A stretch of 64,000 nt of DNA. Source: Epiperipatus broadwayi. Taxonomy: Eukaryota > Onychophora > Udeonychophora > Euonychophora > Peripatidae. Under the pieces are notes generated by a model, which was not told the DNA's origin, ran no database searches, and saw nothing but the letters and a program-made list of their open reading frames with translations. The stretch is taken from positions 596,001 through 660,000 of the forward strand of contig JAQFVV010000073.1 in the NCBI GenBank assembly GCA_028023455.1. Reading direction: 5' to 3'. The stretch's first letter is position 1. Every line of letters begins with the position of its first letter. A program made the position numbers and the translations under genes. This document shows, piece by piece, positions 46,157 through 57,970 of the stretch.

Positions 46157-46420
46157 TGCACAACAGAGCCAAACAGAATAAATACAAATCACTTTTTCTT
46201 AATTATGAGTTCACTGTGGGATACACTTTCATTCCCATCAATGTGAAAACAATCTGTTCCAAAAACGATGATAAAAAATAAAAATGTAAAGAGGCTTGGG
46301 CAATCACAAAAGAGTCACATTGTATCAACAGAAAGGATTCATGTGTTTTATTGTCAAAAAAGTGGAATATTTAAATACTGCATTTACATATTAAGCTTCA
46401 TTTACATATCAGACTATGTC
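46157..46420. repeat. Diverged direct repeat, copy 1
   Basis: Shares AACAGAGC.AAACA, GATGATA.AAAA, AAGAGGCTTGGGCAAT, ATCAACA and ATTTACATAT in the same order with 47100-47360. Function unknown; it lies just 5' of the STIMATE pseudogene on the minus strand. Confidence 0.65.
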
Positions 46421-47099
46421 CATAGTTATAGTCATAGTTCTAACTTCTAAACTTAAATAGGAGTATAATTCTGGCTGTAATTCAACAAAAGCATGTTTAG
46501 TGCATTATAAAAAATTTTAAACTGCAATTGTTACCTTTTTAAAATACTCCATTATAATGAGTTTATAATAATTATATTATTTGATGAAAAAAAATAAACA
46601 TTTAGAATTAATAAATATTAAAATTAATTTGAAAAGATAGAATAAGAGTCATATAATCCTTACTCTTAATGATGTTCTTTTATAATAATTTAAATCATTT
46701 TTTACTATTTTTTATTTTATATGTTAATTTATCACAGTATTTAAAATATAAAATTTAAAATATTTACATATTATTGTTGATTTTTCCTTTCTTAAAATTA
46801 TTAAAATTAAATGGATATTGACTCCATCTTGAAAAAATACAGTGAAATCAAATTCATTTGTTGTTGTTTGCATTTAGAGCAGTTATAATTTTATTCTCAT
46901 ATTCTGTTATGTAAGTAAAAAGATGATTCTTTTGTTGATAAGTAGTAACTTGACATTAATAATAGAATATATCTACATAATACTATTTAGTATTTGGTAT
47001 GCAAATAGATGTTGGCTTTTAATATCATCCTGCAGCTCCATGTATCAGGGGGAATATTGTGCAAATAGATTCATGAGCATTTCTCAACACAAATATCTA

Positions 47100-47360
47100 T
47101 ACAACAGAGCTAAACAAAAGACTGAATATAGATATATTGTTTTTGGCCATGAATGCATCATGGGTTATATATTTTCTCCATCCAATGTTAGAATGGTTGA
47201 CTCAGAGAGTGATGATAGAAAATGAGAGAACAAAGAGGCTTGGGCAATTGCAAAGGACCCACATTCCATCAACAAAAAAATGTGTGTGGTCCATTGTCTG
47301 GAAAATGGAATATCTAATTGCCTTATTTGCATATTGTGTTTGATTTACATATTATATAAG
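47100..47360. repeat. Diverged direct repeat, copy 2
   Basis: Second copy of the repeat at 46157-46420, about 940 bp away. Both have short open frames around KRLGQ(S/L)Q but no recognisable domain. Confidence 0.65.
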
Positions 47361-47980
47361 CATATCTGTACTGCATAATTTTATTCAGCTCTATGATTCT
47401 CATAGTGTTTTTCCAAAAGCTAGCTCAATGCTATTAATTATTTTATATTATTAATTGATTACCCTTTTAGTCAAACTCAAAGTCAATGAGTGCTTATTAA
47501 TTATATATATAAATATGATAAGTAAATTAAGATTTTTAAGATTAAAAATGAAATTAAATATTTTTTTTGAAAATATTATGTAACATACTGCATTGAGAAA
47601 TTTCTATCATCAGCAATAAAATATATCTTATGTAAAATCTCCCAAAATTCTGTTGTTTAAAATCTTTAAAAAGAGCCTGATCCAAAAGCACAAAATTTAC
47701 CTACATAAGTAGATAACAAATCTTTCAATGAAGTTTCATTTATTCATATGAAATTTAATTATGCAGGCTATCTATACTCGAGATATAACATTTCATCAGA
47801 TCCTTTAATAAAATGAAGAATACTTTATCAAAAAATTGGTGATCTATGTGGAGTTTTCTATTTCGGAAGATTGAAAACTTTTAAAGATTTAAAATAATTG
47901 TATTTTTAAAGAGCATTTTTTTATTACTGATCATAGAAATTTCTTATTGTCAAAAATTTATACATGGTATTTTCATCAAA

Positions 47981-48068
47981 TTATATATATATATATATAT
48001 ATGTTAAAACGAAGATTTGCACCGGTTAAATATAGATGAACCCGCAAAATATGTATTATATATATATA
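47981..48068 (-). mobile_element. PLE 3'-terminal scrap with (TA)n
   Basis: (TA)n at 47981-48001, then GTTAAAACGAAGATTTGCAC and GATGAACCCGCAAAATATG-type sequence, an extremely short inverted copy of the last 65 or so bp of the 38.7 kb PLE (40408-40470). More (TA)n follows. Confidence 0.75.
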
Positions 48069-48077
48069 TATATTAAC

Positions 48078-48418
48078 CAATAATCTGTGTTTTAAGTCAA
48101 TATTTTCATGGACAATAGATACAGAAGACTTTGTCCAAATATATCCATTTATAATTAACCTGCCATTAATAAAATAACTGTTATTTTTAAAATTATTGCA
48201 GAGATAGTGAAAGCAGGCATCATATATAACTAGTTTAAAAGTTTATAGTTGTGTGTTTTAAATGAATATTTTCATAAACAATAGATATAAAAAATATTAT
48301 CCAAACATGTCCATTTATAATTATTCTTCCATTAACTGGATGAGAATCGTTATTTTAAAAATCATTACTGAATTACCAAAAGCAACAATTATATACAACT
48401 AGTTTAAAAGTTTATTCA
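48078..48418. repeat. Two-unit tandem repeat, period about 172 bp
   Basis: GTGTTTTAA, ATATTTTCAT, ACAATAGATA, TCCATTTATAATTA and ACTAGTTTAAAAGTTTA occur in the same order in both units. Confidence 0.7.
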
Positions 48419-49196
48419 ATTAAATACAAACATAGAAATTTCTAGGATATAAAAGTATGAGATGAAAGTAGTGGAGAAAATCATTTTTAATTATTATATT
48501 TTCTGGTTAATGAGATCAATTTTTTTTTTTCAAAATAAAAAAATAATTGATTAATATGCTATGGTTTTTTAAGAATATTGATAGTTTTATCTGATTTTTT
48601 ATTTGATTTTAAGTAACACATTGGATTGCATTTTGGCATTTGAAAGGCTAGATTGCGATAAAAATGCTGTATGTAAATTTGATTATGGTGATAAACTTGA
48701 GAGAGAACATAGGCTTGTGGTATTTTCAGTAAAAAGATAAAATTTATAAGATATATCAGAATTGGATTATATTTTGACAAACACATAATATATATTTCAA
48801 GATTGTAATGTTCTTAATAAATTCAACACAAGAAGTGATCGTTGATTGGTTAATGAGATTAAGAAATGTATTGATGCAAAATTAGAGAGACAAAATTGTT
48901 AAAAAAAAATAGCAATTGACAATTGATATTCCTAGCCTTCAGAAACATTCCAATTAATTTAAATTAGAATTCTCAAATTGTTTTCAAATATTAAGAGATT
49001 TTGATCATGATTAACATTTGAACTGAGTCAATAGGAATATAACCAATACACTTTTAAAAATTACAACAAAAATAGTTGGTACAAAAAAATCAGCAATTGA
49101 TTAGTAAGATGTCTACTGAGACAAACAATTTATGAACAAAAGAAGATATATAAAAATAATGTGTTAAGATGAATTGAATATCTAAAAATTTGTATA

Positions 49197-49255
49197 AGGC
49201 AGTTGCCTGGGTTGCGGGTTTGTGTCCCGGCCGATGCTATGACACGTTAAAAAAA
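49197..49255 (+). mobile_element. tRNA-derived short SINE, copy 3 (3' half)
   Basis: AAGGCAGTTGCCTGGGTTGC, then GGGTTTGTGTCCCGG and CCGATGCTATGACACGTT followed by AAAAAAA. This is the 3' half of the repeat at 7979 and 16095. GCGGGTTTGTGTCCCG is a good T-arm hairpin. Confidence 0.7.
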
Positions 49256-49352
49256 CAATGAAAGAAAATGTGATTGTGAATTAGAAAGAAAAGCTATAGA
49301 ACCATTAAACATAACATGAACAAAATTCTTTATGCTTATACAATCTGTTTAC

Positions 49353-49605
49353 ACAGAGGCTAAACTCTCCATACAGTAGCACTACTTAGTGCAAGCCAGA
49401 GTAATCAATGAATTCAAAAAGAATGGAATGCTCTCAGATCCAAAGATACTCACTGATTAAAGCCACAAGCTAAAAATAAGTCTGAGGATATTGGGTGATT
49501 AGGTACTACATAAGGAATTTATCCATAAACCTACTTGCTTTCATTGATTACTCTGGTTGCATGAATGGTGCTACTGTATGGAAAGTTTAGCCTCTGTGTT
49601 TAGTG
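49353..49605 (+). repeat. HHR repeat unit ii with head-to-head inverted fragment
   Basis: ACAGAGGCTAAACTCTCCAT at 49353 is mirrored by ATGGAAAGTTTAGCCTCTGT ending about 49598, with arms of about 60 bp. The left arm is the 3' part of the unit in reverse; the right side is a whole forward unit. Confidence 0.75.
49440..49494 (+). ncRNA. Degenerate hammerhead ribozyme (unit ii)
   Basis: CTGATTA ... GCCACAAGC ... AAAAATAAGTC, flanked by stem I halves CCAA and TTGG. Several core substitutions, so presumably inactive. Confidence 0.5.
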
Positions 49606-49867
49606 GTGTCCGCATAAACAATGGTGATCATTTGATGTTAATGGTTTAATACCAATCTTGCCTAACAGAATTATGGTGACTGCAGTTATTAAAGAACCAA
49701 AAATACCAGAAAGCATGGATGCTGAACTGAATTCCGATCTGTATGACTACACAAGCTTATGAGTAGAATTGAAACATTGTTGTGATTTCATTTTGGATTC
49801 AAAGTTTTTATAGTTAACTAATAAGATAAAAGATAGTTACTGAAGGGTTGCATTAGATCATAAGATT

Positions 49868-50047
49868 AGGTGCAGTGCTCTCATATCCAAGGCTCCTCAT
49901 TGATAAAATCCACAAGCTATAAACTAGTCTGAGGATATTGGATGAGTAGGCACTAGATAGGGATTTTATGTACAAACATTTCTGCATCCATTGACTACTC
50001 TGACTTGCATTAAGTGGTGCACTGTATAGAGACTTTAGCTTCTGTGT
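49868..50047 (+). mobile_element. HHR repeat unit iii
   Basis: From AGGTGCAGTGCTCTCATATC to GAGACTTTAGCTTCTGTGT, collinear with units i and ii. Degenerate HHR at 49886-49940: ATTGATA, CCACAAGC, TAAACTAGTC. Confidence 0.7.
49886..49940 (+). ncRNA. Degenerate hammerhead ribozyme (unit iii)
   Basis: Same layout as 33904-33958 with AAACTAGTC preserved but CTGATGA changed to ATTGATA. Stem I halves CCAAGGCTCC and GAGGATATTGG persist. Confidence 0.5.
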
Positions 50048-50519
50048 AAGCTATAGAAGAGAATAAAAGTCTCAAAAGTGCAAAAATAACATCTTAGTAT
50101 TAGAAAAAAACTTATTTATGCAATTAGAAATAAAGATGGATAAATTACTAAAAAGAGAGATATTATCATAATATGTTTAGATGATATCAAGAATTATATA
50201 GTGATAGAGAATGAAAACAGTACCACTACAATTACTACTTAATTTTCCAGGATTTTAAATGAAGAAATAAGACATGCAATAAAATCTATGAAGAAGATGA
50301 AGGTCCAGTAAATAATGAAATTGTAACCAATATTTAAAAAAAGCAATGAAGAAATAGAAAAAAATGTTGACATGTTATATATATATATAATAAAAATGTA
50401 GTAGAAGATTGTAAAAGTGCAGTATTAATATTTTTAAAAATAACAAAAATATGTTAAAAATTACTTATATACACAATTTTATCTAGATAATTACAACTTA
50501 TTTATAGTGAACTTTAGAT

Positions 50520-51055
50520 CAGTGGTCTTCAACCTTTTCACACCTGCAGACCAGTAAAAATAAGGATAAGTTTCTGTGGACCAGCAAAAATAAGGATAAG
50601 ATTTTGCAGACCGGCAGAAGTCTATAGATAAATTTTCTTAAAGATAAGCATAATTGTTATAACTGATCAAAATAACAATGTTAAATATATAAGATAAAGT
50701 TTTATATATATATATATATATGGAGTTTATATAATAAAAAACTTTTTTTTAAATTTTTTTAGAAAAGTAATAAAAAATTTAATTCTACCCCCCCCCCCCC
50801 ATAAACATCTGTGATAACTAGAAAAACAAATTAATTTATGAATGATTGATTAGATTTTGTTTTCATTCTGTTTTCTTTTTTTTTTAATTGGGTAAAAATG
50901 AGATGAAATAATAAATAAAAATTGGCTATATTAATTAAAAGTTTAAACTCTTATTATTTATTATTACAAACTTTTTACTGCCCGTCTAGCACGTGGACCT
51001 GCAGAAAAGTTCCGTGGCCTGGTGCTGGGCCACAAACCAAGGTTGAGGAACACTG
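50520..51055. mobile_element. hAT-type MITE, 536 bp, 8-bp target duplication
   Basis: The left end CAGTGGTCTTCAACCTT and the reverse complement of the right end CAGTGTTCCTCAACCTT are terminal inverted repeats of the hAT CAGTGGTTCTCAACC type. The target duplication CTTTAGAT is perfect (50512-50519 and 51056-51063). Removing the element rejoins the RTE codons for TLDYNQPK. No transposase is present, so it is non-autonomous. The inside includes a tandem of GCAGACC.G.AAAAATAAGG-like units, a poly(C) run near 50790 and short (TA)n. Confidence 0.92.
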
Positions 51056-52225
51056 CTTTAGATTATAACCAACCAAAGAACAAGCTGAATTTCAAAATAG
51101 ATTTAATACAATGGATCATATTTAAATATTGAGAGAGGTTATAGAACAAAACAATGAATATGAGTTGCCATTATGCCTTTGATTTGTAGATTATGAAAAG
51201 ACATTTCATTCTATAAACATTTCTTCAGTAATTAAAACATTGGATCATAAAGATATAGATCCAGGATATTGTCATATTCTGAAAAATATTTATAAAAATC
51301 AACAGCAACACTTAGATTACATAACAATATTAAGATGACTAACATCAAAAAAGGTGTCTGAGAGAGTGGTTCCATATCTCCAAAACTTTTTACAACAGTT
51401 TTGCAAGAAGTATTTTGTGGATTAAAAAGAAAAGTTATGGGAGTAAAAGTAAATGAAAATTATTTATCATTTAGATATTGCAGATGATGTAACTTGTGCA
51501 AAGAAGGCATTAGAGCTTCAGGAAATGTTACAAAATTATCAAATGATAATAAGAAAATAGGACTAAAGATTAATGATAATAAGGCTAAAGTAATGTTCAA
51601 TGGAATTTCTCAAAAAAGAAAAAAATAAATATTGATAATGATGAGTTAGAAGAAATTAACAACTATAAATATCTTAATCTGATTACTATTACAAAAAGGA
51701 AAACAGTAAATGATATTAATTATAGGATTAAATTGGTAGGACTACTTTTGGCAGAAATGACTTAATAGTAAAAGAAAACATATCTATGTGTTTGAAAAGG
51801 AAGGTTTTTAATAAATGTATTTTACCACTTTTTTACTTTTAGACCTGAGACTTGGACACCTAACAAAAGGGTAAAATAGAGACTTCAGACCTATGAATAG
51901 ATGATGGAGAGGTATATATTATGACAAACAAGAACAGATCAAAATAAATATATGAGTGGGAGAAAAATGAGCTGTTATTGACTTCATTGAAAGAATTAAG
52001 AGACTGGATTGAAATTGGCTTGGACATATTGCTAGAAGAGATGATAATAAATGCACATTTAGAATATTGAAGTAGATTCCAAGAGACTGCATGTGTGATA
52101 ATGAATGTGATAATAAAGTGCTGGAATGATATGTGAAAGAGAAGCTAGATATCAGAGAAGATAGACTGAACTTGAGAGACCTTCATTCTGCAGTCGATTG
52201 ATAATGGTTGTAAAATATGATGATG

Positions 52226-53085
52226 ATTTGTTGCTTTCTTGCATTAGCATATTCATCTTCCCTAGTATAGACATGACAATTACTTATAACCACAAAAAAA
52301 AAAAAAAACACTGTACATACTCTACATGAAATTTTATAAATCCCCTGATATTCAATAGAAATTTATCCTTAAGTTTAAATAGAATGTTATTAATTTTTAT
52401 TTAGTGATATATGTTGTTTTTATGTTATAGCATTTCAGAATACATGCAATATTTGTCTGTATTTATTTTTGTATAAAAAAAACAAGTTTTAATGATTATT
52501 GTTTTTTATTGCCTTCCTTTTTTATTTTTATATTGGATTAAGGATAAGACTTTATTTATAATTCTTTTATTATAACAACGATCTATTAAGAAATTACTTA
52601 TATAATTTCTTTGTTTCTTTAGGCAAGATTTATTTGACAGGTTAACTGCTTTAGTAAAAATAGTTTTTGTTACAAAAATATTTGAAGTTGGTTATGAAAG
52701 ATGAAAATCTTAAATATTTATCTATATGTGTATTTTGTTCTGAAAATAGAAAATGATGAAAGATCATTCTATATATTGGTGATGAGTATATCAAGTTAGG
52801 AATGTTTTCCATCAGTGTGTATTATTATTTATTACTTTAATCTGAAGACTTACTTTTCAAGTGTGAAAAAATGTCATATTGCTTATTATTACGATGCTAC
52901 CAGAAAACAAACATCATCTAAATATCTAAATCATATAAATGGTTTAAAAAACTTTGCTTATATTAGACTTAAATTTAATCACCTAGCATTTCTGAGATGA
53001 AACAAATCATTGGAGAGTTAGAAATTCGTTTACATATTTATTTAATTATAAATTAAAAATTTTTTTTTTTCAAACTTAAGGAATC
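52226..53085. other. AT-rich intergenic stretch
   Basis: No gene recognised; a poly(A) run lies near 52295. Confidence 0.45.
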
Positions 53086-53089
53086 GATT

Positions 53090-53312
53090 TTTTATGATAT
53101 CCAAAGAGATTATAAAATCCCATGTGGAATGTTTTATGTGAGTATGAATAAAAATAACATGTTATTACAGGAAAGCAGCAACTCATTAATATAAGCATTC
53201 CATTTTATGGATAGTGAACATAATATAAATTTTGAAAAAGTCATCAGCACAAAGAAAAATCAGAGAAAACATTGAGATTTTTAAGACACCAAATATAATG
53301 GTATAAAGTAGT
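53090..53312 (+). pseudogene. PLE GIY-YIG domain remnant
   Basis: DYKIPCGMFYVSMNK then, after frame changes, FHFMDSEHNINFEKVIS and KIREN(I)EIFKTPN. The order matches GVYQISC...SYIGMSN, HTIDSGHKIDFSSTRIIS and KIREAIEILKRP of the 38.7 kb PLE. One knuckle cysteine and several codons are deleted. Dead fragment. Confidence 0.65.
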
Positions 53313-53435
53313 TTTCATTTGAAAAAAAATTAAAGACTATTAATTAGAATACCTGTAAAATTTTATATTGATTTTTCTTATTTACTGTCCTCCCCCATAC
53401 TTTTGTACTTTTTTATTGGAAGAATTTTTAGAAAT

Positions 53436-53504
53436 ATACTGGGCAATGTTGGTTTGCAGCAATTCTACTTTGGTTTTTAAAATAACATTCCTTGCCCAGT
53501 GTAT
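53436..53504. repeat. Hairpin with TACTGGGCAATG arms
   Basis: ATACTGGGCAATGTT is mirrored by AACATTCCTTGCCCAGTGTAT (3-base bulge) around about 35 bp. A TA at each end would fit a tiny mariner-like MITE. Confidence 0.6.
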
Positions 53505-54168
53505 TGCTGGATTATTAATTAAAATTTAAGGATAATATTGTACTCATTATAAATGGATAAACCCAAACATGCATATATATGTGTATGTGAGTAAACCTCA
53601 GTATTTTTTTTGCAAGCAAGACTAAAATTAATAAGTACTATCTGATACACAAAGAGAAATCTGTCTCTTACTTAACATAATTATGTTTTACATAATATGA
53701 TTGACAATGTATTGAAAATATCTCATCATAAACCATTAATCAATTTCAGGTCTTTCCTGTTGATAATGTTACTTAAGAAACTGCTAAATGCTGGTTTAGC
53801 ATGAAATATGTATATTGGTGATTATTTATCTTTTCAATATGTGTGTGGTCATGTGTATCAGTTGTATAAGATAATGGGTATGGTTGAATGGTGCTTAAAA
53901 GTCTGAATTCCAATCCTCTATATTTAGTTAAGAAACAGTAATATTTCTTGTTCATCATAGTTTATTTATATATGCCTCTACTAATATGTATATCAATCTA
54001 ATTATATAAAATAGAATATTATCTAAGAGACCTGAACTTTCTGGATAAAAGTCAACAATTGCAAAGTTATGGAGAGATTGATATGAATGTCAACAGCCAC
54101 AGTATGTCTAATACATGCTTCATGTTGCAGGACTAAAAATAAGTGAATAGTAATAAAATGCGATATAG

Positions 54169-54520
54169 TTTAAATATACACCAAACAAACAATAAATGAT
54201 TTTGATTTTTAAATAATTTGTATAAAAATACATTAACTACTGGAATTTTCATAAAACTGCTAATAAAGGTATTTTTATATAAAAAAATTAAAGCAAAAAC
54301 TACAAAAAAAAAAGTTATTAATTATTACACACACACCAAACAAACAGTAAATGATTTTGACTTTTAAGTAATTTTGAACAACTTTAAACAAAAAAAAAAC
54401 AAGTTTTAAGAATGTCACCATTAATGAAAAAAATAGTTATTTAAATATACACAAAACAAACAGTAAATGACTATGATTTTGAAATAATTTGGATAAAAAT
54501 ACATTAATTATATTTCTACA
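54169..54520. repeat. Three diverged tandem units
   Basis: ACA(C/A)CAAACAAACA.TAAATGA occurs near 54177, 54335 and 54450, and TTTTCATAAAACTGCTA at 54247 and again near 54661. Spacing is irregular. Confidence 0.6.
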
Positions 54521-56150
54521 ACACTTACCATGTAATATATAACAGAAATTTAAGTGCTAAAACCAAACTTTTCCTATTAAATATTACCACAGAAAATGAA
54601 GATCTGCAATAAAAATTTCCCTCCAAAAATGAAACCACTTGATTGCAAAGTATGCTGGGATTTTCATAAAACTGCTATCATTTTTTTTATAAAGAAATTA
54701 ACCTAAAAACACAATGAAAATGACAAGAATATCACAATGGAAAAATAGCTGTTGTCATAAACAAATCTGGACAATAATCGGAAAATGTCCGATTATTTCT
54801 TTCAATATGACATCATCTATGATGATATGATGTCAACTATGACATCATCACCACTGAAAAATGTAGTATTATTTCTTTTATTATTACATCATCATGACAT
54901 CACACATTTATTGTTGGTATAAAAAGGTCTCCTATCTCCCCTACATCTAGTTTTAGTACTCAAGTACTTATTTGTTTTGATATATATCGACTAGTGATTG
55001 TAGGTAACATATAAGTGAAATACTAAAATATATAATTAATAATCTGATCTCATGGCTATTTAATTACTAGTCAAGAAGATTGACTTAAATTCAAAATCAT
55101 AAGTTAATGAAACTAGATATTAGACTGACATTTATAATAAAAGAAAACTGACTTCCAAATAAATGTGTGCAATACAATACTTTTTCTTAAAAAATTCTAA
55201 TATCTAAAATTATTTATTAAAATGAATAATTATTAAAGCTTTTACCTATTTATATTGAATTCCATTATTAGTTCAATTGAATGTAAATTCAATTTATTTA
55301 TCTGATGATAATCTGTTCTGAACAAATTTATATTGCTTTGTAATAGATGTGATAAGACATTTCAAAATAATTAATTATCAGTCATTGATTAGACAAAGAT
55401 TTTGAGCAATCCTAGTGCAAGATCTTTTTATACCTTTAGTATATATTCAGGAATTTTTTATATATTTAGTTAATATAGAGATATTACTAGATTATGATTG
55501 ATAAGCTATGATGTTTAATGTTTTATATTCCTTTTGATAGTAGTCCTATTTTATGTTAGTTTTTTGTATTGTAGACATATAAATGTGTTTGCATAAATCA
55601 ACTCATCAAATGATTCCAATTAATGATGGCAATAGTTAAGATGATTTTATTGCCACATTAGCTTGAGATGTAGCCCTGTAAACTGTAAACCATTATTTGA
55701 ATTTCTGATTGCTAAATGTGATCTATTAAATGATTATAGATAAATTGGAATCTTAACATTTTAAAATTACAAACTAGCTTCTATGACTACTTAAACAAAT
55801 CCACTGATGTAGGAGAATTCACATCTACATAATCAATAACTCCATAGAGTGAATTCATATTAGATAATCATATTTTCTTAATACAGTAATATGATAATAT
55901 TTTAATGCACATTTAATGTTTTTTTAATATTTGTAAAAAAATGTCCGTATAAGTATTATTTAAAATTGCATAATTATACTTTATGTCTCTATGTATATAT
56001 TGTTAATCAAATTGGGTTATTTTTTGAGATATTTGTCATCATAATTTGTAAATATCATGTATGCTCTTTTAATAGTCATATACACCTGTGTCTCTTTTTA
56101 CGCAGACTTATTTAACATGATTTTGAAGTTACGCAATTATTGTTTCACCG

Positions 56151-56249
56151 GAAGTCGAACTCCGATAATGCGCTATTACTTTAAATAATAAATTTTGTGC
56201 ACTTACGTTATATTGAAAGTAATAGCACATTATTGGAATTTGACTTTCA
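56151..56249. repeat. Inverted repeat, arms about 37 bp
   Basis: GAAGTCGAACTCCGATAATG (continuing CGCTATTACTTT) is mirrored by AAAGTAATAGCACATTATTG (continuing GAATTTGACTTTC). Arms differ at four positions, mostly C-to-T/G-to-A type changes. Confidence 0.75.
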
Positions 56250-56509
56250 TCTTAGTAATTTCAATATTTTCAGTGCTTTATAATAGTAAGATTTTTTGCA
56301 ATAATGAAATTAAAATCATGATTTCCACATTTTATGTATACACACATTAAATTTTACAAGATTATAATGTAAATTTGTTCAAACATTGTACATGTTAATT
56401 TTGCATTTTAAATCACATTCTGTTTTTGCTTTTTAAAAAAAGAACGTAATCAATTATTAATCATTTAGTGTCTGCAAGTTTATTTTTAAAAGGTGAGTAA
56501 TAGCAGTGG

Positions 56510-56697
56510 GCACAATTAAATTTGACACTTAAAAATTAAAATCTGATTTTTAATTGTAATTAAAAATTTAAAAATTACTTACGGCAACTTGAAATTAATG
56601 TGATGTAAAACGAAATTTGATTTTTAAATGGAATTGAAAATTAAAGACAAAAATAAGAATTTAATTTTTAGTTGTTAGTTTTAATTAAATTTTTCCC
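56510..56697. mobile_element. Short AT-rich MITE candidate, about 188 bp
   Basis: Direct repeats AGCAGTGG at 56502-56509 and 56698-56705 could be an 8-bp target duplication. Inside, GCACAATTAAATTT and GGGAAAAATTTAATT (reverse complement of the right end) are imperfect inverted ends. The interior is repeated AATTAAAAATT. No coding content. Confidence 0.5.
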
Positions 56698-56705
56698 AGC
56701 AGTGG

Positions 56706-57970
56706 TGAATAAATGTCTTTTTATTATCATAAGTCTAAGTTCATAAACAATTAATAAAATCATCATCTCAAAGATTAATTACTAATTACATTGTCACCAG
56801 AAAACCATTACCCCAACATGAGAGTGAACTTGGCGCTAGTTGTATTTCCTCTTGTGAGAATCTGATTTTTTACCAGTTTGCAAATGAACATGTCTTTTGG
56901 CAAATAGCAATAATAATTAAAATGTGTATAAAAAATGTAAATTACTGTACTGTAAATTATGCATAAAAATATATTATTTTGAATAAAATTAAATATTATA
57001 GTTAAAAAAAGTTTGTCTTGTATCAATTTTTTTCAAATTTGAAATTTTTTATTAGTCATATTTTATTTTCTTATTTTTTTTTTTTGCGCGAATTTTAAAG
57101 TAATTTTACATTGGTGCTTTGCTTTTATGCAAATTTTGAAAAATCACAGACCACATTCCTTTTTTTTCAATGTAAGTTACGTCTATTTTTGCACGATTTC
57201 ATTTGTGCATGTTTTCTGAGGAACCTATCTATCGTGTAAAATGAGACTTAGGTGTATACAATTTTGTTAGAATTCATTCTAAACTTTCTTTTACTATTAT
57301 TGATTGCAAATTAAATCTTTAGTTCAATATTTTCTATATTTATGTTATTCTGTTTAGTATTTTGTTTTTGAACTTTAATTTATTGGAATAATAATTTTAA
57401 TTGTAAATAAAATTGATTTTTATAACACATAATCATTGCTTTTAAACCAATTTTATAATAAGCAAGTTAAATTTATTTTATAAATAATAGTTTTTAAAAA
57501 ATAAACATTGCAGAATTAAAATTTTATTATAATAAAACTAAAAGCACACACATATAAAACAACAAAAAATATGACATCTGAATAGTCATCTTTTTTTTGT
57601 TTAAAATAAAAGTTGTAGTACATTTTTGTCTTTATGGTTATACTTTTAGATATTGAGCATAGTTTTAATAAAATAACTTTTAATGAAAGTATTTATGTAA
57701 AGTAATATAAGGTTAGTTAGTATTTCAAAGTTAAAAAATACCAACCATCTTATGATTTTTCTCTCTTGCATTTAATTATGTAATTAATGGTTTCTCTTTA
57801 TTCTGGAGTATACAGTGAGTACTTCAATGAATACTAGACATTAGTGCAACTATAATATACTCATACAAAAAATATTACATTCTAATACATAATTAAATAA
57901 AGAAATTGCTATGAATTGATGTTGATCTGGAATGGGGAGATCATAATCATGGGCTGACAATCTGAAGAGT
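56706..57970. other. AT-rich intergenic stretch, nothing recognised
   Basis: No gene, no clear repeat. Confidence 0.5.

Larger units (their letters stand above)
49302..50047 (+). mobile_element. Composite insertion of HHR repeats with 11-bp target duplication
   Basis: AAGCTATAGAA occurs at 49291-49301 and again at 50048-50058; removing the interval restores the RTE sequence (compare 13490-13520). Inside are an inverted 3' fragment of the HHR unit (49353-49413), a full plus-strand unit (49425-49605), about 260 bp of unassigned sequence, and another full unit (49868-50047) whose 3' end, CTTCTGTGT, is exactly the right boundary. Confidence 0.75.
48720..52225 (+). pseudogene. Decayed RTE-type LINE, interrupted by three insertions
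   Basis: ELDYILTNT at about 48760 (endonuclease end), then a linker matching the 13.1-13.6 kb RTE. RT follows: TLDYNQPKNKLNF split by the hAT MITE (50510/51060), motif A as FVDYEKTFHS (about 51185), motif B as SGSISPKLFTTVLQEVF (about 51365) and motif C as IADDVTCAKKALEL (about 51480). The 3' end at 52196-52225 has TTGATAATGG and GATGATGAT. Many stops. Insertions are the SINE fragment (49197), the HHR composite (49302-50047) and the hAT MITE (50520-51055), so this RTE copy is older than all three. Confidence 0.85.

Noticed and set aside
45976-46161. 61-codon frame upstream of the STIMATE pseudogene as a separate gene
   Set aside because: The STIMATE-like peptide runs through the same interval in a different frame; this frame is a shadow.
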